Source of the DNA: an uncultured Clostridia bacterium
Lineage (GTDB): Bacteria > Bacillota > Clostridia > TANB77 > CAG-508
Assembly (NCBI GenBank): GCA_934183325.1
Contig: CAKPSH010000001.1
Location: 62,001-126,000 of the forward strand
Reading direction: 5' to 3'
DNA length: 64,000 nucleotides
This document shows positions 1-8,194 of the stretch, piece after piece; positions within the stretch are counted from its first letter, which is position 1; the number at the start of each line of letters is the position of its first letter. Position numbers and translations under genes: made by a program. The notes beneath the pieces are model-generated. The model was not told where the DNA came from and made no database searches. It saw only the letters and a program-made list of their open reading frames with translations.

Positions 1-132
1 ATAACTCTAACAGATAAATACTCTGCTTTAGTTGAAACAATGGAAGGCTTACAAGATACAAGTACATATAAGAAAGTATTTAGATACTCTTACCTACTTC
101 TTGGTATTTGCGCTTTTAGATATTTCTTATAG
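1..132 (+). CDS. C-terminal end of an unknown protein (5' end outside window)
   Basis: An open frame runs from the first base to a TAG stop at 130-132 and encodes 43 residues ending in a short hydrophobic stretch (SYLLLGICAF). It is read in the same direction as dapB and is followed by two hairpins. I do not recognise the family from this fragment. It could be the tail of a membrane-associated protein, or the open frame could be fortuitous, since only 132 bases are visible. Confidence 0.35.
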   Translation: MTLTDKYSALVETMEGLQDTSTYKKVFRYSYLLLGICAFRYFL

Positions 133-186
133 AAATTGAAATTTTATTTTACTATATAAAAATATGTAACAATAATTTTGATGTCT

Positions 187-213
187 ATTGTATATAATTT
201 TTTTATATACAAT
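187..213 (+). terminator. hairpin downstream of the partial gene
   Basis: A perfect 11-bp inverted repeat (ATTGTATATAA) encloses a loop of five T. It lies 55 bases after the stop of the partial gene. There is no long T tract after the stem, so termination is plausible but not certain. Confidence 0.4.
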
Positions 214-215
214 GT

Positions 216-263
216 AAATTCTATTATGGGAAGTTTTAATGACCTACCTATAATAGAATTTTT
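216..263 (+). terminator. second hairpin between the partial gene and dapB
   Basis: A perfect 12-bp inverted repeat (AAATTCTATTAT at 216-227 against 250-261) is extended by three further pairs to a 15-bp stem and followed by TT AAC TTT. It ends only about 35 bases before the dapB start, which leaves little room for a separate dapB promoter after it. It may therefore be a terminator for the upstream gene or a leader structure of dapB. Confidence 0.4.
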
Positions 264-296
264 AACTTTAATATAATATGAAAGGAATTGATAAAA

Positions 297-1043
297 ATGA
301 CTAATGTTTTTGTTAATGGTTGTAATGGTCGTATGGGACGTACTGTAATTTCCCAAATAGAAAATTTTGAAAATCTACATTTAGTAGGTGGATTTGATAC
401 AAAACAGGATGATACTGCAAATTTTCCTGTATTTTATAATCTTGATGATATAAATGTAAAAATTGACGTAATTGTTGATTTTTCTTATATTACAGGAACT
501 CTAAATATATTAGAATATGCTAATAGACATAATATTCCTGTTGTTATTGCAACAACTGGTTTTTCTAAAGAACAAGAAGAAAAAATTAAAGAATATAGTA
601 AAAATATTCCTATTTTCAAATCTGCAAATATGTCTTTTGATATTAATTTAATGGCTAAAATTGTTGCAGAAGTTGCAAAAAAACTTTCTGACGCAGATAT
701 TGAAATTATAGAAACACACCATAATCAAAAGAAAGATGCCCCTAGTGGAACTGCTTTACTTCTTGCTAATGCAATTAATGAAGTCTTCGATAATAAAAAA
801 GAATATGTATTTGACAGACATTCAAGAAACGAAAAACGTTCTAATAATGAAATTGGTTTTTCTTCAATTCGTGGTGGAAATATTGTTGGTGAACATACAG
901 TTCAATTCTTCAGTCCTTATGAAACTTTTGAAGTTAAACATACTTCTTATTCAAGAAATGTTTTTGCAGATGGAGCTTTAAAAGCTGCTGAATTTTTAGT
1001 AAAACAACCAAAAGGCTTTTACACTATGAGTGATCTTACATAA
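297..1043 (+). CDS. dapB: 4-hydroxy-tetrahydrodipicolinate reductase
   Basis: DapB reduces 4-hydroxy-tetrahydrodipicolinate with NAD(P)H in the diaminopimelate/lysine pathway, in the cytosol. The protein of 248 residues has the usual family length. The N-terminal Rossmann motif NGCNGRMGR is at residues 7-15. The substrate-binding and catalytic block ETHHNQKKDAPSGTA is at 139-153, with the family's HH pair at 141-142 and the lysine before DAPSGT. The start chosen is the ATG at 297, because AAAGGAA at 281-287 sits at the right distance. An in-frame TTG at 288 touches that Shine-Dalgarno sequence and is unlikely. The gene stands alone on the plus strand and faces the minus-strand ytfJ cluster. 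An aspartokinase for the same pathway lies at 21975-22697. Confidence 0.96.
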   Translation: MTNVFVNGCNGRMGRTVISQIENFENLHLVGGFDTKQDDTANFPVFYNLDDINVKIDVIVDFSYITGTLNILEYANRHNIPVVIATTGFSKEQEEKIKEYSKNIPIFKSANMSFDINLMAKIVAEVAKKLSDADIEIIETHHNQKKDAPSGTALLLANAINEVFDNKKEYVFDRHSRNEKRSNNEIGFSSIRGGNIVGEHTVQFFSPYETFEVKHTSYSRNVFADGALKAAEFLVKQPKGFYTMSDLT

Positions 1044-1086
1044 ATAATAAATAACTTCACTAATAAAACCAAAAGAATAGATTTTA

Positions 1087-1242
1087 GAATAAGTGTATAA
1101 TACGTAGTTGAGTTTGAAATTCTTATAATTCCTTATGGTAATAGTTACCGTCGAATTGCTTTAGCAATGATGACTAAGGTAAAAGAGCTCATAAGGAATT
1201 ATTTTAGAATTGCAACGAAAACGGAGTGGGATTACACTATTC
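1087..1242. repeat. 156-bp structured element, copy 1 of 2
   Basis: This copy is about 94% identical by eye to 1301-1456 (9 differences, no gaps). Its two ends are imperfect inverted repeats (GAATAAGTGTA against TACACTATTC). Inside lies a long nested stem: AATTCT plus TAATTCCTTATG pair with CATAAGGAATTA plus AGAATT. Within that are a TTACC/GGTAA stem and an ATTGC-TTTA-GCAAT hairpin. The right end runs into seven T. It sits in the convergent gap between dapB and ytfJ. It could be a small non-coding RNA, a non-autonomous mobile element or a processing/termination structure; I do not recognise a known family. Confidence 0.75.
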
Positions 1243-1300
1243 ATTTTTTTCTTTATTTTATAGATAACTTTGCTAAGAAAATAAAAATAATAAAATTTGA

Positions 1301-1456
1301 GAATAAGCGTATAATACGCAGTTGAGTTTGAAATTCTTATAATTCCTTATGGTAATAGTTACCGTCGAATTGCTTTAGCAATGAGGACTAAGGTAAAAGG
1401 ACCCATAAGGAATTATTTTAGAATTACAACGAAAACGGAGTTGGATTACGCTATTC
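1301..1456. repeat. 156-bp structured element, copy 2 of 2
   Basis: This is the second copy, separated from the first by 58 bases. Compared with copy 1, the T at the eighth position of the left arm is C and its partner A in the right arm is G, so the terminal stem is kept (GCGTA against TACGC). In this copy the stem also extends outward: 1281-1298 is a perfect 18-bp inverted repeat of 1459-1476, so the whole 196-bp stretch can fold back on itself. No open reading frame of note is present. The remaining bases of the 458-bp gap between dapB and ytfJ hold only A/T-rich sequence. Confidence 0.75.
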
Positions 1457-1501
1457 GAAAATTTTATTATTTTTATTTTCGAAATATATTATATTATTAA
1501 C

Positions 1502-1966
1502 TTAATTTTCTTCTGCTTCCTCACTTTGAGAACTTTCTAAACTACTTTTATTCTTCATGGCCGTCTCAATTTTATTTATAATTTCCGGAGTATAATCCAA
1601 TAACTTATCCAAAGTAGACACATGATTAATAGGTAATATCTTTACAGTATCTGCTTGCACAACTAAAAAAGCTACAGGATTTATATTTATAGTTGCACCA
1701 CTACCTCCACCAAAAGGTAATCTATATTGCACTTGCTCCTCTTTTTCTTTCCTCATATATTCATCTACTGTTTCCCCTTTAAACTCACTTCCACCAGCTG
1801 CAAAACCAAACACAACCTTAGAAATTGGTATAATTATACTCCCGACTGTTGTTTCAATAGGTGCACCAATTATAGTATTCACATCCACCATTTCTCTAAT
1901 ACTACTCATTGCTGTATTCATAAGATTTTCTATTGGATGATTTTGTTGACTTGAACTTCCTTCCAT
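1502..1966 (-). CDS. ytfJ: YtfJ/GerW family sporulation protein
   Basis: The 154-residue protein matches the YtfJ/GerW family (Spore_YtfJ), which in Bacillus subtilis is a spore protein needed for normal germination. Visible family features are the N-terminal helix region PIENLMNTAMSSIREMVDVN, the core VGSIIIPISKVVFGFAAGGS and the glycine-rich PFGGGSGATININPVAFLVV segment, followed by an acidic tail. The start at 1966 has a good AAAGGAAGG site. The frame overlaps the 3' end of the upstream DUF2953 gene by 65 bases, which suggests translational coupling. In B. subtilis ytfI (DUF2953) and ytfJ are likewise neighbours. This supports an endospore-forming host. Confidence 0.92.
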   Translation of the reverse strand: MEGSSSQQNHPIENLMNTAMSSIREMVDVNTIIGAPIETTVGSIIIPISKVVFGFAAGGSEFKGETVDEYMRKEKEEQVQYRLPFGGGSGATININPVAFLVVQADTVKILPINHVSTLDKLLDYTPEIINKIETAMKNKSSLESSQSEEAEEN

Positions 1967-2540
1967 TTTTTATCCTTCCTTTCTTTTTCAACATAAAGCT
2001 TGTATAAATAATATGTACCAAATTTATATCTACTATACCTTTTAGTCTTAAATCAATCAAATTTCCATTATTATAAATTGGTGCTACACTATACTCTATG
2101 TTTTTCCATTGTTTTCTAATCAAGAAAGGTATTATAGTTGAAATTAAAGTAAATGTATATATCAACAAATTTACATCCTCTATTCCAAAATTAAGTACAA
2201 AATTAAAATCCTTTAGTTCTAATTTCATATTTTTTATAAATTTTAATAATTTTCCAATTTCTTTAGTTGATTTGTTTATTTTCTTTAATCTTGGTTGAAC
2301 TTTTTCAGTTATATTATTAGTAACTCTTTTATTTATAAGTTTACTGAATATTTTAATATAATTGAAAATATATAATTTCACTATAACTCTATGTTCTAAT
2401 TTTATCTTTTGATGTTTTCCATTTTTATCTATATTAGAAATTACAAATTTCTGTATATCTATTCTTATTTTTAATGTTAAGATAGCTGTTATTAGAAATA
2501 ATAATAAAAAAAATAAAATTAATAACATAAATTTCTCCAT
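1902..2540 (-). CDS. DUF2953 family protein (YtfI-like)
   Basis: This is a 212-residue protein with one N-terminal membrane helix (about residues 5-24, LLILFFLLLFLITAILTL) and a basic C-terminus. Its position immediately upstream of ytfJ, the single helix and the TLISTIIPFLIRKQWKNI / VDINLVHIIYTSFMLKK pattern fit DUF2953 (B. subtilis YtfI), whose function is unknown. A second ATG at 2528 is preceded by GGAG at good spacing and may be the true start, since the 2540 ATG has a poor ribosome binding site. The last 65 bases overlap ytfJ, so the C-terminal 21 codons are read in two frames. Confidence 0.8.
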   Translation of the reverse strand: MEKFMLLILFFLLLFLITAILTLKIRIDIQKFVISNIDKNGKHQKIKLEHRVIVKLYIFNYIKIFSKLINKRVTNNITEKVQPRLKKINKSTKEIGKLLKFIKNMKLELKDFNFVLNFGIEDVNLLIYTFTLISTIIPFLIRKQWKNIEYSVAPIYNNGNLIDLRLKGIVDINLVHIIYTSFMLKKKGRIKNGRKFKSTKSSNRKSYEYSNE

Positions 2541-2584
2541 TTCTTGAAATTTTATATTATTAATTTTTTCCAGTTATTTCATAA

Positions 2585-3343
2585 TTATTCAGTTTTTCTT
2601 CTATTTTTTTGAACCTTTATATCTCCAAAAAGCTCATCTTGTTCTGTTATAACTTTGCTCCTTCTTGATAGTTCTAATAATCCAGTAAAAGCTGTTACAA
2701 CCTCTTGCTTATTACATTTATTTAATGTATATATCTTATTAAAAATGAAACTTGGTTTATGTAATAATTCTCTAAACATTTCTTTAACTTTGTCATGAAC
2801 TGTATATGTATCAACTAATGCTATCTTTTCAATATTTCTAGCATTAACATTTGCCTTTTCTTCATTTCTATATAATAACTCTTTGTATTTTTCAACTATA
2901 ATACTAGGCTCATATTTAACATCAATTTCTTGTTTAGGTAATTGTAATTTTTCCGCAAATCCAAAATATCTTTTTGAATTAATTTCATAATTACTTTTTA
3001 AATTACTTGATATTTCTTTGTATTTTTTATATTCAATAATTCTTCTAATCAATTCTTCCTCTGTAAGTTCTTCTTCATTTTCTTCGTGTTTTGGAAGTAA
3101 TTTCTTTGATTTTAAATATAAAAGAGTAGATGCCATAATTGCAAATTCACTAGCAACAACTAAATTCATATCTTCCATTTTTCTTAAATAATCTATATAT
3201 TGTTCCGTAATCTCTGAAATCTTAATATCATAAATATCCATTTTATTTTTATCAATAAGATGAACTAAAAGGTCAAGAGGACCTTCAAAATTTTCAATTT
3301 TAATTTCATATTTACTTCTTTCTAATGTCATTGTATTTTGCAT
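2585..3343 (-). CDS. scpA: segregation and condensation protein A
   Basis: ScpA is the kleisin subunit of the bacterial Smc-ScpAB condensin that organises the chromosome. The 252-residue length and the N-terminal block YEIKIENFEGPLDLLVHLID (residues 8-27) followed by EFAIMASTLLYLKSKKLLP are diagnostic; the C-terminal winged-helix part binds the Smc head. The start at 3343 has GGGAAGGA upstream. ScpA needs the dimeric partner ScpB, usually encoded directly downstream, but here only 44 bases separate the scpA stop from the DUF2953 gene. The partner must be elsewhere or lost. The gene follows recX by 26 bases and is probably co-transcribed with it. Confidence 0.95.
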   Translation of the reverse strand: MQNTMTLERSKYEIKIENFEGPLDLLVHLIDKNKMDIYDIKISEITEQYIDYLRKMEDMNLVVASEFAIMASTLLYLKSKKLLPKHEENEEELTEEELIRRIIEYKKYKEISSNLKSNYEINSKRYFGFAEKLQLPKQEIDVKYEPSIIVEKYKELLYRNEEKANVNARNIEKIALVDTYTVHDKVKEMFRELLHKPSFIFNKIYTLNKCNKQEVVTAFTGLLELSRRSKVITEQDELFGDIKVQKNRRKTE

Positions 3344-3369
3344 TTTTATTCCTTCCCTTACACAATTAT

Positions 3370-3798
3370 TTAATCCTTATGAAACCCTTTTTTGTATAAA
3401 TAATTTTCTATTTCTTGTTCTGTCATTGATGATGATTTTTTTGCAATTATGTTTTCTCTAGAATTTCTTTCGTATTCTTCTAGTTCATCTCTATGTTCAT
3501 AAACATAGTCCTCAATATCATTTCTCGAGATTCCCTTTGTATAAAGTTTATTCTTAATTTCAAATATTGAAAGATTTTTTAATGCCATAATTTCATTAAC
3601 AGTTCTATCTATATAATCCTTATCATTTAAATAACCTGCTTCTTTTATATAATCTATAATTTTTTCTAATGTATCTTCATCAATTGTCTTTGAAAATTTT
3701 TGCTTTACTTCAAACTCTGTCCTTTTTTTATACATTATATAGTTCATAACTTTTGTTTTTTGTTTTTCGAACTCTTCTAATTCTTCCCAATTACTCAA
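3370..3798 (-). CDS. recX: RecX family regulatory protein
   Basis: The 142-residue protein has the repeated three-helix pattern of RecX, which binds RecA filaments and limits recombinase activity. Examples are VMNYIMYKKRTEFEVKQKF, then IDYIKEAGYLNDKDYIDRTV (the family's GYLND-D-Y motif), then IKNKLYTKGIS. The third repeat is weak and the protein is at the short end for the family. The start is a TTG at 3798 with GGGAGAA upstream; no ATG gives the family N-terminus. It lies between the ftsH hairpin and scpA. Confidence 0.82.
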   Translation of the reverse strand: MSNWEELEEFEKQKTKVMNYIMYKKRTEFEVKQKFSKTIDEDTLEKIIDYIKEAGYLNDKDYIDRTVNEIMALKNLSIFEIKNKLYTKGISRNDIEDYVYEHRDELEEYERNSRENIIAKKSSSMTEQEIENYLYKKGFHKD

Positions 3799-3828
3799 AT
3801 TTGTTTTCTCCCTAACATATGTATTTTT

Positions 3829-3858
3829 GAGCTAGAAATTATTTTTTATTTCTAGCTC
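3829..3858 (-). terminator. hairpin between ftsH and recX
   Basis: A perfect 11-bp inverted repeat (GAGCTAGAAAT) with an 8-base loop lies 14 bases past the ftsH stop. On the minus strand the stem is followed by A residues rather than T residues, so it may be an mRNA 3'-end stabilising or processing hairpin rather than an efficient intrinsic terminator. Confidence 0.45.
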
Positions 3859-3871
3859 ATTTATAAATTAA

Positions 3872-5689
3872 TTACATATTTGTATTCATAATTTCGTTAA
3901 ATTCTCTTTCTGTTATTGTTTCTTTCTCTAAAAGAACTCCCGCAACTCTATGAAGTTTATCAATATTATTATTTAAGATTTGTTGTGCTCTTACATATGC
4001 TATATCTATGAATTCTTTAATTTCAGCACCAATTTCATCTTCTATATCATGTCCAAACAATCTTAATTCCTCTGGAGAATCTACAACTAATGATATTGGT
4101 CCTAATTTATCACTCATTCCATATACTGTAATCATATTTCTTACTATTTTTGTAGCTACTTCAATATCATTACTTGCACCTGTAGATATATCATTTAATA
4201 TTAATTTTTCAGCTGCTCTTCCACCTAATAATGAAATTAATTTTTCTTCCATTTCTGTTTTAGATATATAGTATTTATCTTCATCAGATTTATACATTGT
4301 ATATCCACCAGCTACACCTCTTGGAATAATTGAAATTTCCTTTACATTTGTCACTGTTGGTAAAAACCACCCAACTACTGCATGTCCTGCTTCGTGGTAC
4401 GCTGTTAGTTTTTTATCTTTTTCTGAAATTAGTCTTGTAGTTTTTTGCAATCCAACTGTTACTTTTTTTATTGCTTCTTCTATATCAGAATGTTCTATTG
4501 CTTCATGATTATTTACGGTTGCAATTATAGCTGCTTCATTTAAAATATTGCTTAATTCTGCTCCTGTAAATCCTGCTGTATCATCTGCTATGTCTTTTAA
4601 ATCTACATCCTCCGCAAATTTCTTATCTTTTGCATGAATTTTTAATATTTCTTCTCTTCCCTTAATATCTGGTGGTGCAACTGTTATTTGTCTATCAAAT
4701 CTTCCTGGTCTTAATAATGCTTTATCTAACATTTCAGGTCTATTTGTTGCAGCTAATACTATTACAGCATTATCCGTTTCAAATCCATCCATTTCAACTA
4801 ATAATTGATTTAATGTTTGATTATTTTCTGATTCTGCTCCACTTCCACCTGTTCTTCTTGAACCAATAGCATCAATTTCATCTATAAATATAATACAAGG
4901 AGATAATTTCTTTGCTTTTTCAAAAAGTTTTCTAACACGTGAAGCACCTAATCCTGCAAACATTTCAATAAATTCTGAACCACTCATAGCTATGAAAGGA
5001 ACTCCAGCTTCACCAGCAACAGCTTTAGCAAGTAAAGTTTTTCCTGTACCTGGTTTACCACACAATAAAATTCCTTTAGGAATTTTTGCTCCCATATCAC
5101 TAAATTTTTTAGGATTTTTTAAAAAGTCTACAACTTCAACCAACTCATGTTTTTCTTCTTCAAGTCCAGCAACATCATTGAACTTTACATTGCTTTTATT
5201 CTCTTCTCCATCATATACAACGCCCTTATCTCCTAGACCTTGCATTTGATATATCATTACAAATAATGCAACCATTAAAATTGTTGGTATTATTGACCAA
5301 ATTCTACTAGATAAAGTCGCTATAGTACTTGGTTGTTTTACTTCTAATTGGAATTCTTTTCCCTCATTATACTTATCCTGTACCATTTCCATAAATGCTT
5401 GTGTGCTTGATATTATTGTTTTTTCTGTGTCTTCCTCTTTTTCTCTGTCTTTTAAAGTTACTTTTAAATTTGCTGAGCCTACTACCAATTCTATTTTTTC
5501 AACATTATTATTATCAATTTGTTTTATTAATTCCGTATAAGATAAATTTTCCTTATCATTTTTAGCTACAAAAGATAAAATTATTCCTGTTACAATAACT
5601 AGGATTATTGATATAATTGCTAATATTGCTATAATCATTTTTTTCTTATTTAGTTTGTTTTTTTGTGGTTCTTTATTATTTTTTTTCAT
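3872..5689 (-). CDS. ftsH: ATP-dependent zinc metalloprotease FtsH
   Basis: FtsH is a membrane-anchored AAA+ protease that degrades misfolded membrane and short-lived cytosolic proteins as a hexamer. The protein of 605 residues has a first membrane helix at about 18-42, a short external domain, and a second helix at about 130-148. It then has Walker A GKPGTGKT, Walker B IIFIDEID, the arginine-bearing second region of homology (RPGRFDR) and the zinc site HEAGH at about 430. The start chosen is the ATG at 5689, with AAAGGAA about seven bases away. An in-frame TTG at 5695 abuts the ribosome binding site. It lies 29 bases downstream of the DUF1189 gene and is probably in one transcript with it and cysS. 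Confidence 0.97.
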   Translation of the reverse strand: MKKNNKEPQKNKLNKKKMIIAILAIISIILVIVTGIILSFVAKNDKENLSYTELIKQIDNNNVEKIELVVGSANLKVTLKDREKEEDTEKTIISSTQAFMEMVQDKYNEGKEFQLEVKQPSTIATLSSRIWSIIPTILMVALFVMIYQMQGLGDKGVVYDGEENKSNVKFNDVAGLEEEKHELVEVVDFLKNPKKFSDMGAKIPKGILLCGKPGTGKTLLAKAVAGEAGVPFIAMSGSEFIEMFAGLGASRVRKLFEKAKKLSPCIIFIDEIDAIGSRRTGGSGAESENNQTLNQLLVEMDGFETDNAVIVLAATNRPEMLDKALLRPGRFDRQITVAPPDIKGREEILKIHAKDKKFAEDVDLKDIADDTAGFTGAELSNILNEAAIIATVNNHEAIEHSDIEEAIKKVTVGLQKTTRLISEKDKKLTAYHEAGHAVVGWFLPTVTNVKEISIIPRGVAGGYTMYKSDEDKYYISKTEMEEKLISLLGGRAAEKLILNDISTGASNDIEVATKIVRNMITVYGMSDKLGPISLVVDSPEELRLFGHDIEDEIGAEIKEFIDIAYVRAQQILNNNIDKLHRVAGVLLEKETITEREFNEIMNTNM

Positions 5690-5718
5690 TATCAAGTTCC
5701 TTTCAAATTCATTTTATA

Positions 5719-6693
5719 TTATCCATCAGTCTGCTCTTTTAAGTTCTTATCATCCTCATTTTCATTTTTATCTTTTGTTTCTTTTTCTTCTTTCTCTGGT
5801 TCGTCAATAATTATTTCTTTATTTTCTTTTATTGATTCTTCCTCTTTAATTTTCATCATTTGTTTTTTCAAATTTAAAAAATCAGTTTTTATCATAAGAA
5901 TTGCTACACAAACATAAATATATGATATTGTTGTATACATCCATGAAAAATATTGCATTACTAAACCTGTTGTTAAATTTAATATAATATATAAAGCTTC
6001 TAATATGGTTGGTAATGTTAAAGCATATATTCCCATTATATAACCTGATTTAAACGAAATTTTTATTCTTAATATCAATGCAATAATTTCAGCAACGATT
6101 GCTAAAACAATGGCGAAGAATAATACGTAAACAAAATATTGTATAAACTCTACTATGAAAATAGCTACTCCGATAGTAAAAAATACTTTTGCATTATTAA
6201 ATAAACTTAATATATCTGTTTTGCTCATACTTTCTATTCCCATCTGTGAATATTCAGCACTTTCTACTTCATCCGCATTTGCAGTTACAACTAGCATTTT
6301 ATTTTTTAGTATAATTAATCCATAATTATATAATTTAGCTTTTTCTCTATATTCATCTAGATTAGGCTCATCACTTGTATCAACAATAATTACAGGTATT
6401 AAACCTTCTTCAAAAGTCGTTGTCTCGCCATTGTTAAAGGAAAGTATTCCATCTTCAAAACTAATATCTTCAATGTTTTCATCTAGATATTTAGCTCCTT
6501 TTGCTACTTCATTTCCAAATTTTCCTGCATATGCTACACCAATTATTAATGAATATATAAAAACTAAAATAGCTAAATATTTTATAGCTTTTGATAATGG
6601 CTCTTCCGAAAATTTGCTGTATGCATCAAAATCTATAATTGATCTATATACTCTTTTTATAAAACTTAATTTGTTTTTATTTGTTTCTTCCAT
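5719..6693 (-). CDS. DUF1189 family membrane protein
   Basis: This 324-residue membrane protein resembles DUF1189. It has an N-terminal amphipathic stretch (FIKRVYRSIIDFDAYSKFS), a membrane helix at about 38-56, an external domain of about 110 residues, and four or five helices between about 165 and 270. It ends in a highly charged Lys/Glu-rich tail of about 50 residues (EEEKETKDKNENEDDK). The function is unknown. It sits between cysS and ftsH in the same orientation. Its ribosome binding site GGAAGGA lies about 12 bases from the ATG, slightly long. Confidence 0.7.
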   Translation of the reverse strand: MEETNKNKLSFIKRVYRSIIDFDAYSKFSEEPLSKAIKYLAILVFIYSLIIGVAYAGKFGNEVAKGAKYLDENIEDISFEDGILSFNNGETTTFEEGLIPVIIVDTSDEPNLDEYREKAKLYNYGLIILKNKMLVVTANADEVESAEYSQMGIESMSKTDILSLFNNAKVFFTIGVAIFIVEFIQYFVYVLFFAIVLAIVAEIIALILRIKISFKSGYIMGIYALTLPTILEALYIILNLTTGLVMQYFSWMYTTISYIYVCVAILMIKTDFLNLKKQMMKIKEEESIKENKEIIIDEPEKEEKETKDKNENEDDKNLKEQTDG

Positions 6694-6722
6694 CGTTCTA
6701 TCAATCCTTCCACCATAAATCC

Positions 6723-8111
6723 TTATGCCTTTGTAATTTCAGTACCATTTTTTGTATCTTTCACTATATATCCTAATTTTTGTATTTCATCTCTTAAAAT
6801 ATCAGATTTTTCCCATTCTTTAGATTCCCTTGCCAATTTTCTTTCTTCAACAAGTTTCATTACCTTGTCTGGTATTACATTATTAGTATTTTTATCTTTT
6901 TCAGCAATTTTTAAACCTAAAACCTCATCAAATTTATCTAATAAATCTGCAAATTTTTTAGATTTTATTGGATATTTTATTATATCCCAAACAATTCCCA
7001 TTGCCATTGGCATATTAAGATCATCATTTATAGCTTCTTCGAATTTTTGTTTAAAATCATTTACTACCTTTTCATCAACTTGTTCTGTTCCTTCTCTATG
7101 TTTATTATATCCCTCTTTTAATCTTGCATAAGCTTTATTAGCTGACTCTATTCCTTCAAATGTAAAGTTAATTTTATTTCTATAATGTGATGAAAAACAG
7201 AATAATTTAAATGCTAATGGATTTATTCCCTTCTCAATTAAGGTTGATATTGTATAAACATTGCCTAAACTCTTTGACATTTTTCCACCATTTACTTGTA
7301 AATAATTACAATGCATCCAGTATTTTGCTGGAATCTTTCCTGTTGCTCCTTTAGATTGTGCAATTTCATTTTCATGGTGTGTAGGTATATGATCTATTCC
7401 TCCAGTATGAATATCAAATTCATCACCTAAATATTTTCTACTCATTGCTGAACATTCTATATGCCATCCTGGATAAGAAAGACCCCAAGGGCTTTCCCAT
7501 TTCATTATGTGGTTTTCCGGTGCTTTTATCCACAAAGCAAAATCTTCTGGATTTCTCTTTTCTTCATCAACAGCCACCCTTGCACCTGCAATTTGTTCAT
7601 CTATTTTTCTTGTTGAAAGAACTGGGTATTTATCTAATTTTGATATATCAAAATATATACCCCTACTTGTTTCATAAGCATATCCATTTGCCATAATTTC
7701 CTCTACATATTGTAACATTTCTTTTATGTGATCTGTTGCTTTACAGATAATTTCTGGCTTATCAATATTCAATAACTCAAAATCTTTAAAAAATGCGTCT
7801 GTATAAAATTTTGCTATTTCATACGGATCCTTATGCTCTTTTTTAGCAGCCTTTAACATCTTATCTTCGCCTTCATCAGCATCTGATTCTAGATGTCCAA
7901 CATCAGTAATATTCATTGCATGTTTTAATGTATAGCCATCATATTTTAAAACTCTTCTTAATGTATCCATAAAAATGTAAGCTCTAAAATTACCTATATG
8001 TGCATAGCTATAAACTGTTGGTCCACAAGAGTATATTCTAACTTCTTTACCATTATTAGGTTCAAAATCTTCTTTTTCTCTTGTTAATGTATTATAAATT
8101 CTTAATTTCAT
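6723..8111 (-). CDS. cysS: cysteinyl-tRNA synthetase
   Basis: This class I aminoacyl-tRNA synthetase charges tRNA-Cys. The 462-residue protein carries the zinc cysteine in SCGPTVY (C29), the HIGH-type signature HIGN at 38-41, WHIECSAM with further zinc ligands, HHENEIAQS, and the KMSKS loop (KMSKSLGN) near 271. The start is the ATG at 8111, preceded by AAAGGAAAGG. An upstream in-frame extension of 18 codons lacks a ribosome binding site and matches nothing in the family. No T-box leader is visible: only a terminator hairpin lies between it and the upstream PBP gene. Confidence 0.97.
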   Translation of the reverse strand: MKLRIYNTLTREKEDFEPNNGKEVRIYSCGPTVYSYAHIGNFRAYIFMDTLRRVLKYDGYTLKHAMNITDVGHLESDADEGEDKMLKAAKKEHKDPYEIAKFYTDAFFKDFELLNIDKPEIICKATDHIKEMLQYVEEIMANGYAYETSRGIYFDISKLDKYPVLSTRKIDEQIAGARVAVDEEKRNPEDFALWIKAPENHIMKWESPWGLSYPGWHIECSAMSRKYLGDEFDIHTGGIDHIPTHHENEIAQSKGATGKIPAKYWMHCNYLQVNGGKMSKSLGNVYTISTLIEKGINPLAFKLFCFSSHYRNKINFTFEGIESANKAYARLKEGYNKHREGTEQVDEKVVNDFKQKFEEAINDDLNMPMAMGIVWDIIKYPIKSKKFADLLDKFDEVLGLKIAEKDKNTNNVIPDKVMKLVEERKLARESKEWEKSDILRDEIQKLGYIVKDTKNGTEITKA

Positions 8112-8139
8112 ATACCTTTCCTTTCTATTGTTTCTCTTT

Positions 8140-8172
8140 AAAATATATGGGATTAAATTTCCCATATATTTT
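8140..8172 (-). terminator. terminator after the PBP gene
   Basis: A perfect 13-bp inverted repeat (AAAATATATGGGA at 8140-8152 against 8160-8172) lies 22 bases past the PBP stop. On the minus strand the descending arm ends in TTTT, giving a short U tract. Confidence 0.6.
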
Positions 8173-8194
8173 AAATTTCTATATTATTTTCATT

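Noticed and set aside
288..296. TTG start for dapB
   Set aside because: It directly abuts the Shine-Dalgarno sequence; the ATG at 297 gives proper spacing and the family N-terminus.
1087..1456. CRISPR array
   Set aside because: Only two repeat units of 156 bases with long internal palindromes and one 58-base gap are present; no short repeats, spacers or cas genes.
1087..1456. Tandem glycine or other known riboswitch
   Set aside because: The elements lie downstream of dapB and on neither strand in front of a gene, and I see no conserved aptamer core that I recognise.
8112..8194. T-box leader for cysS
   Set aside because: The gap is only 83 bases, contains one simple stem, and has no T-box sequence.
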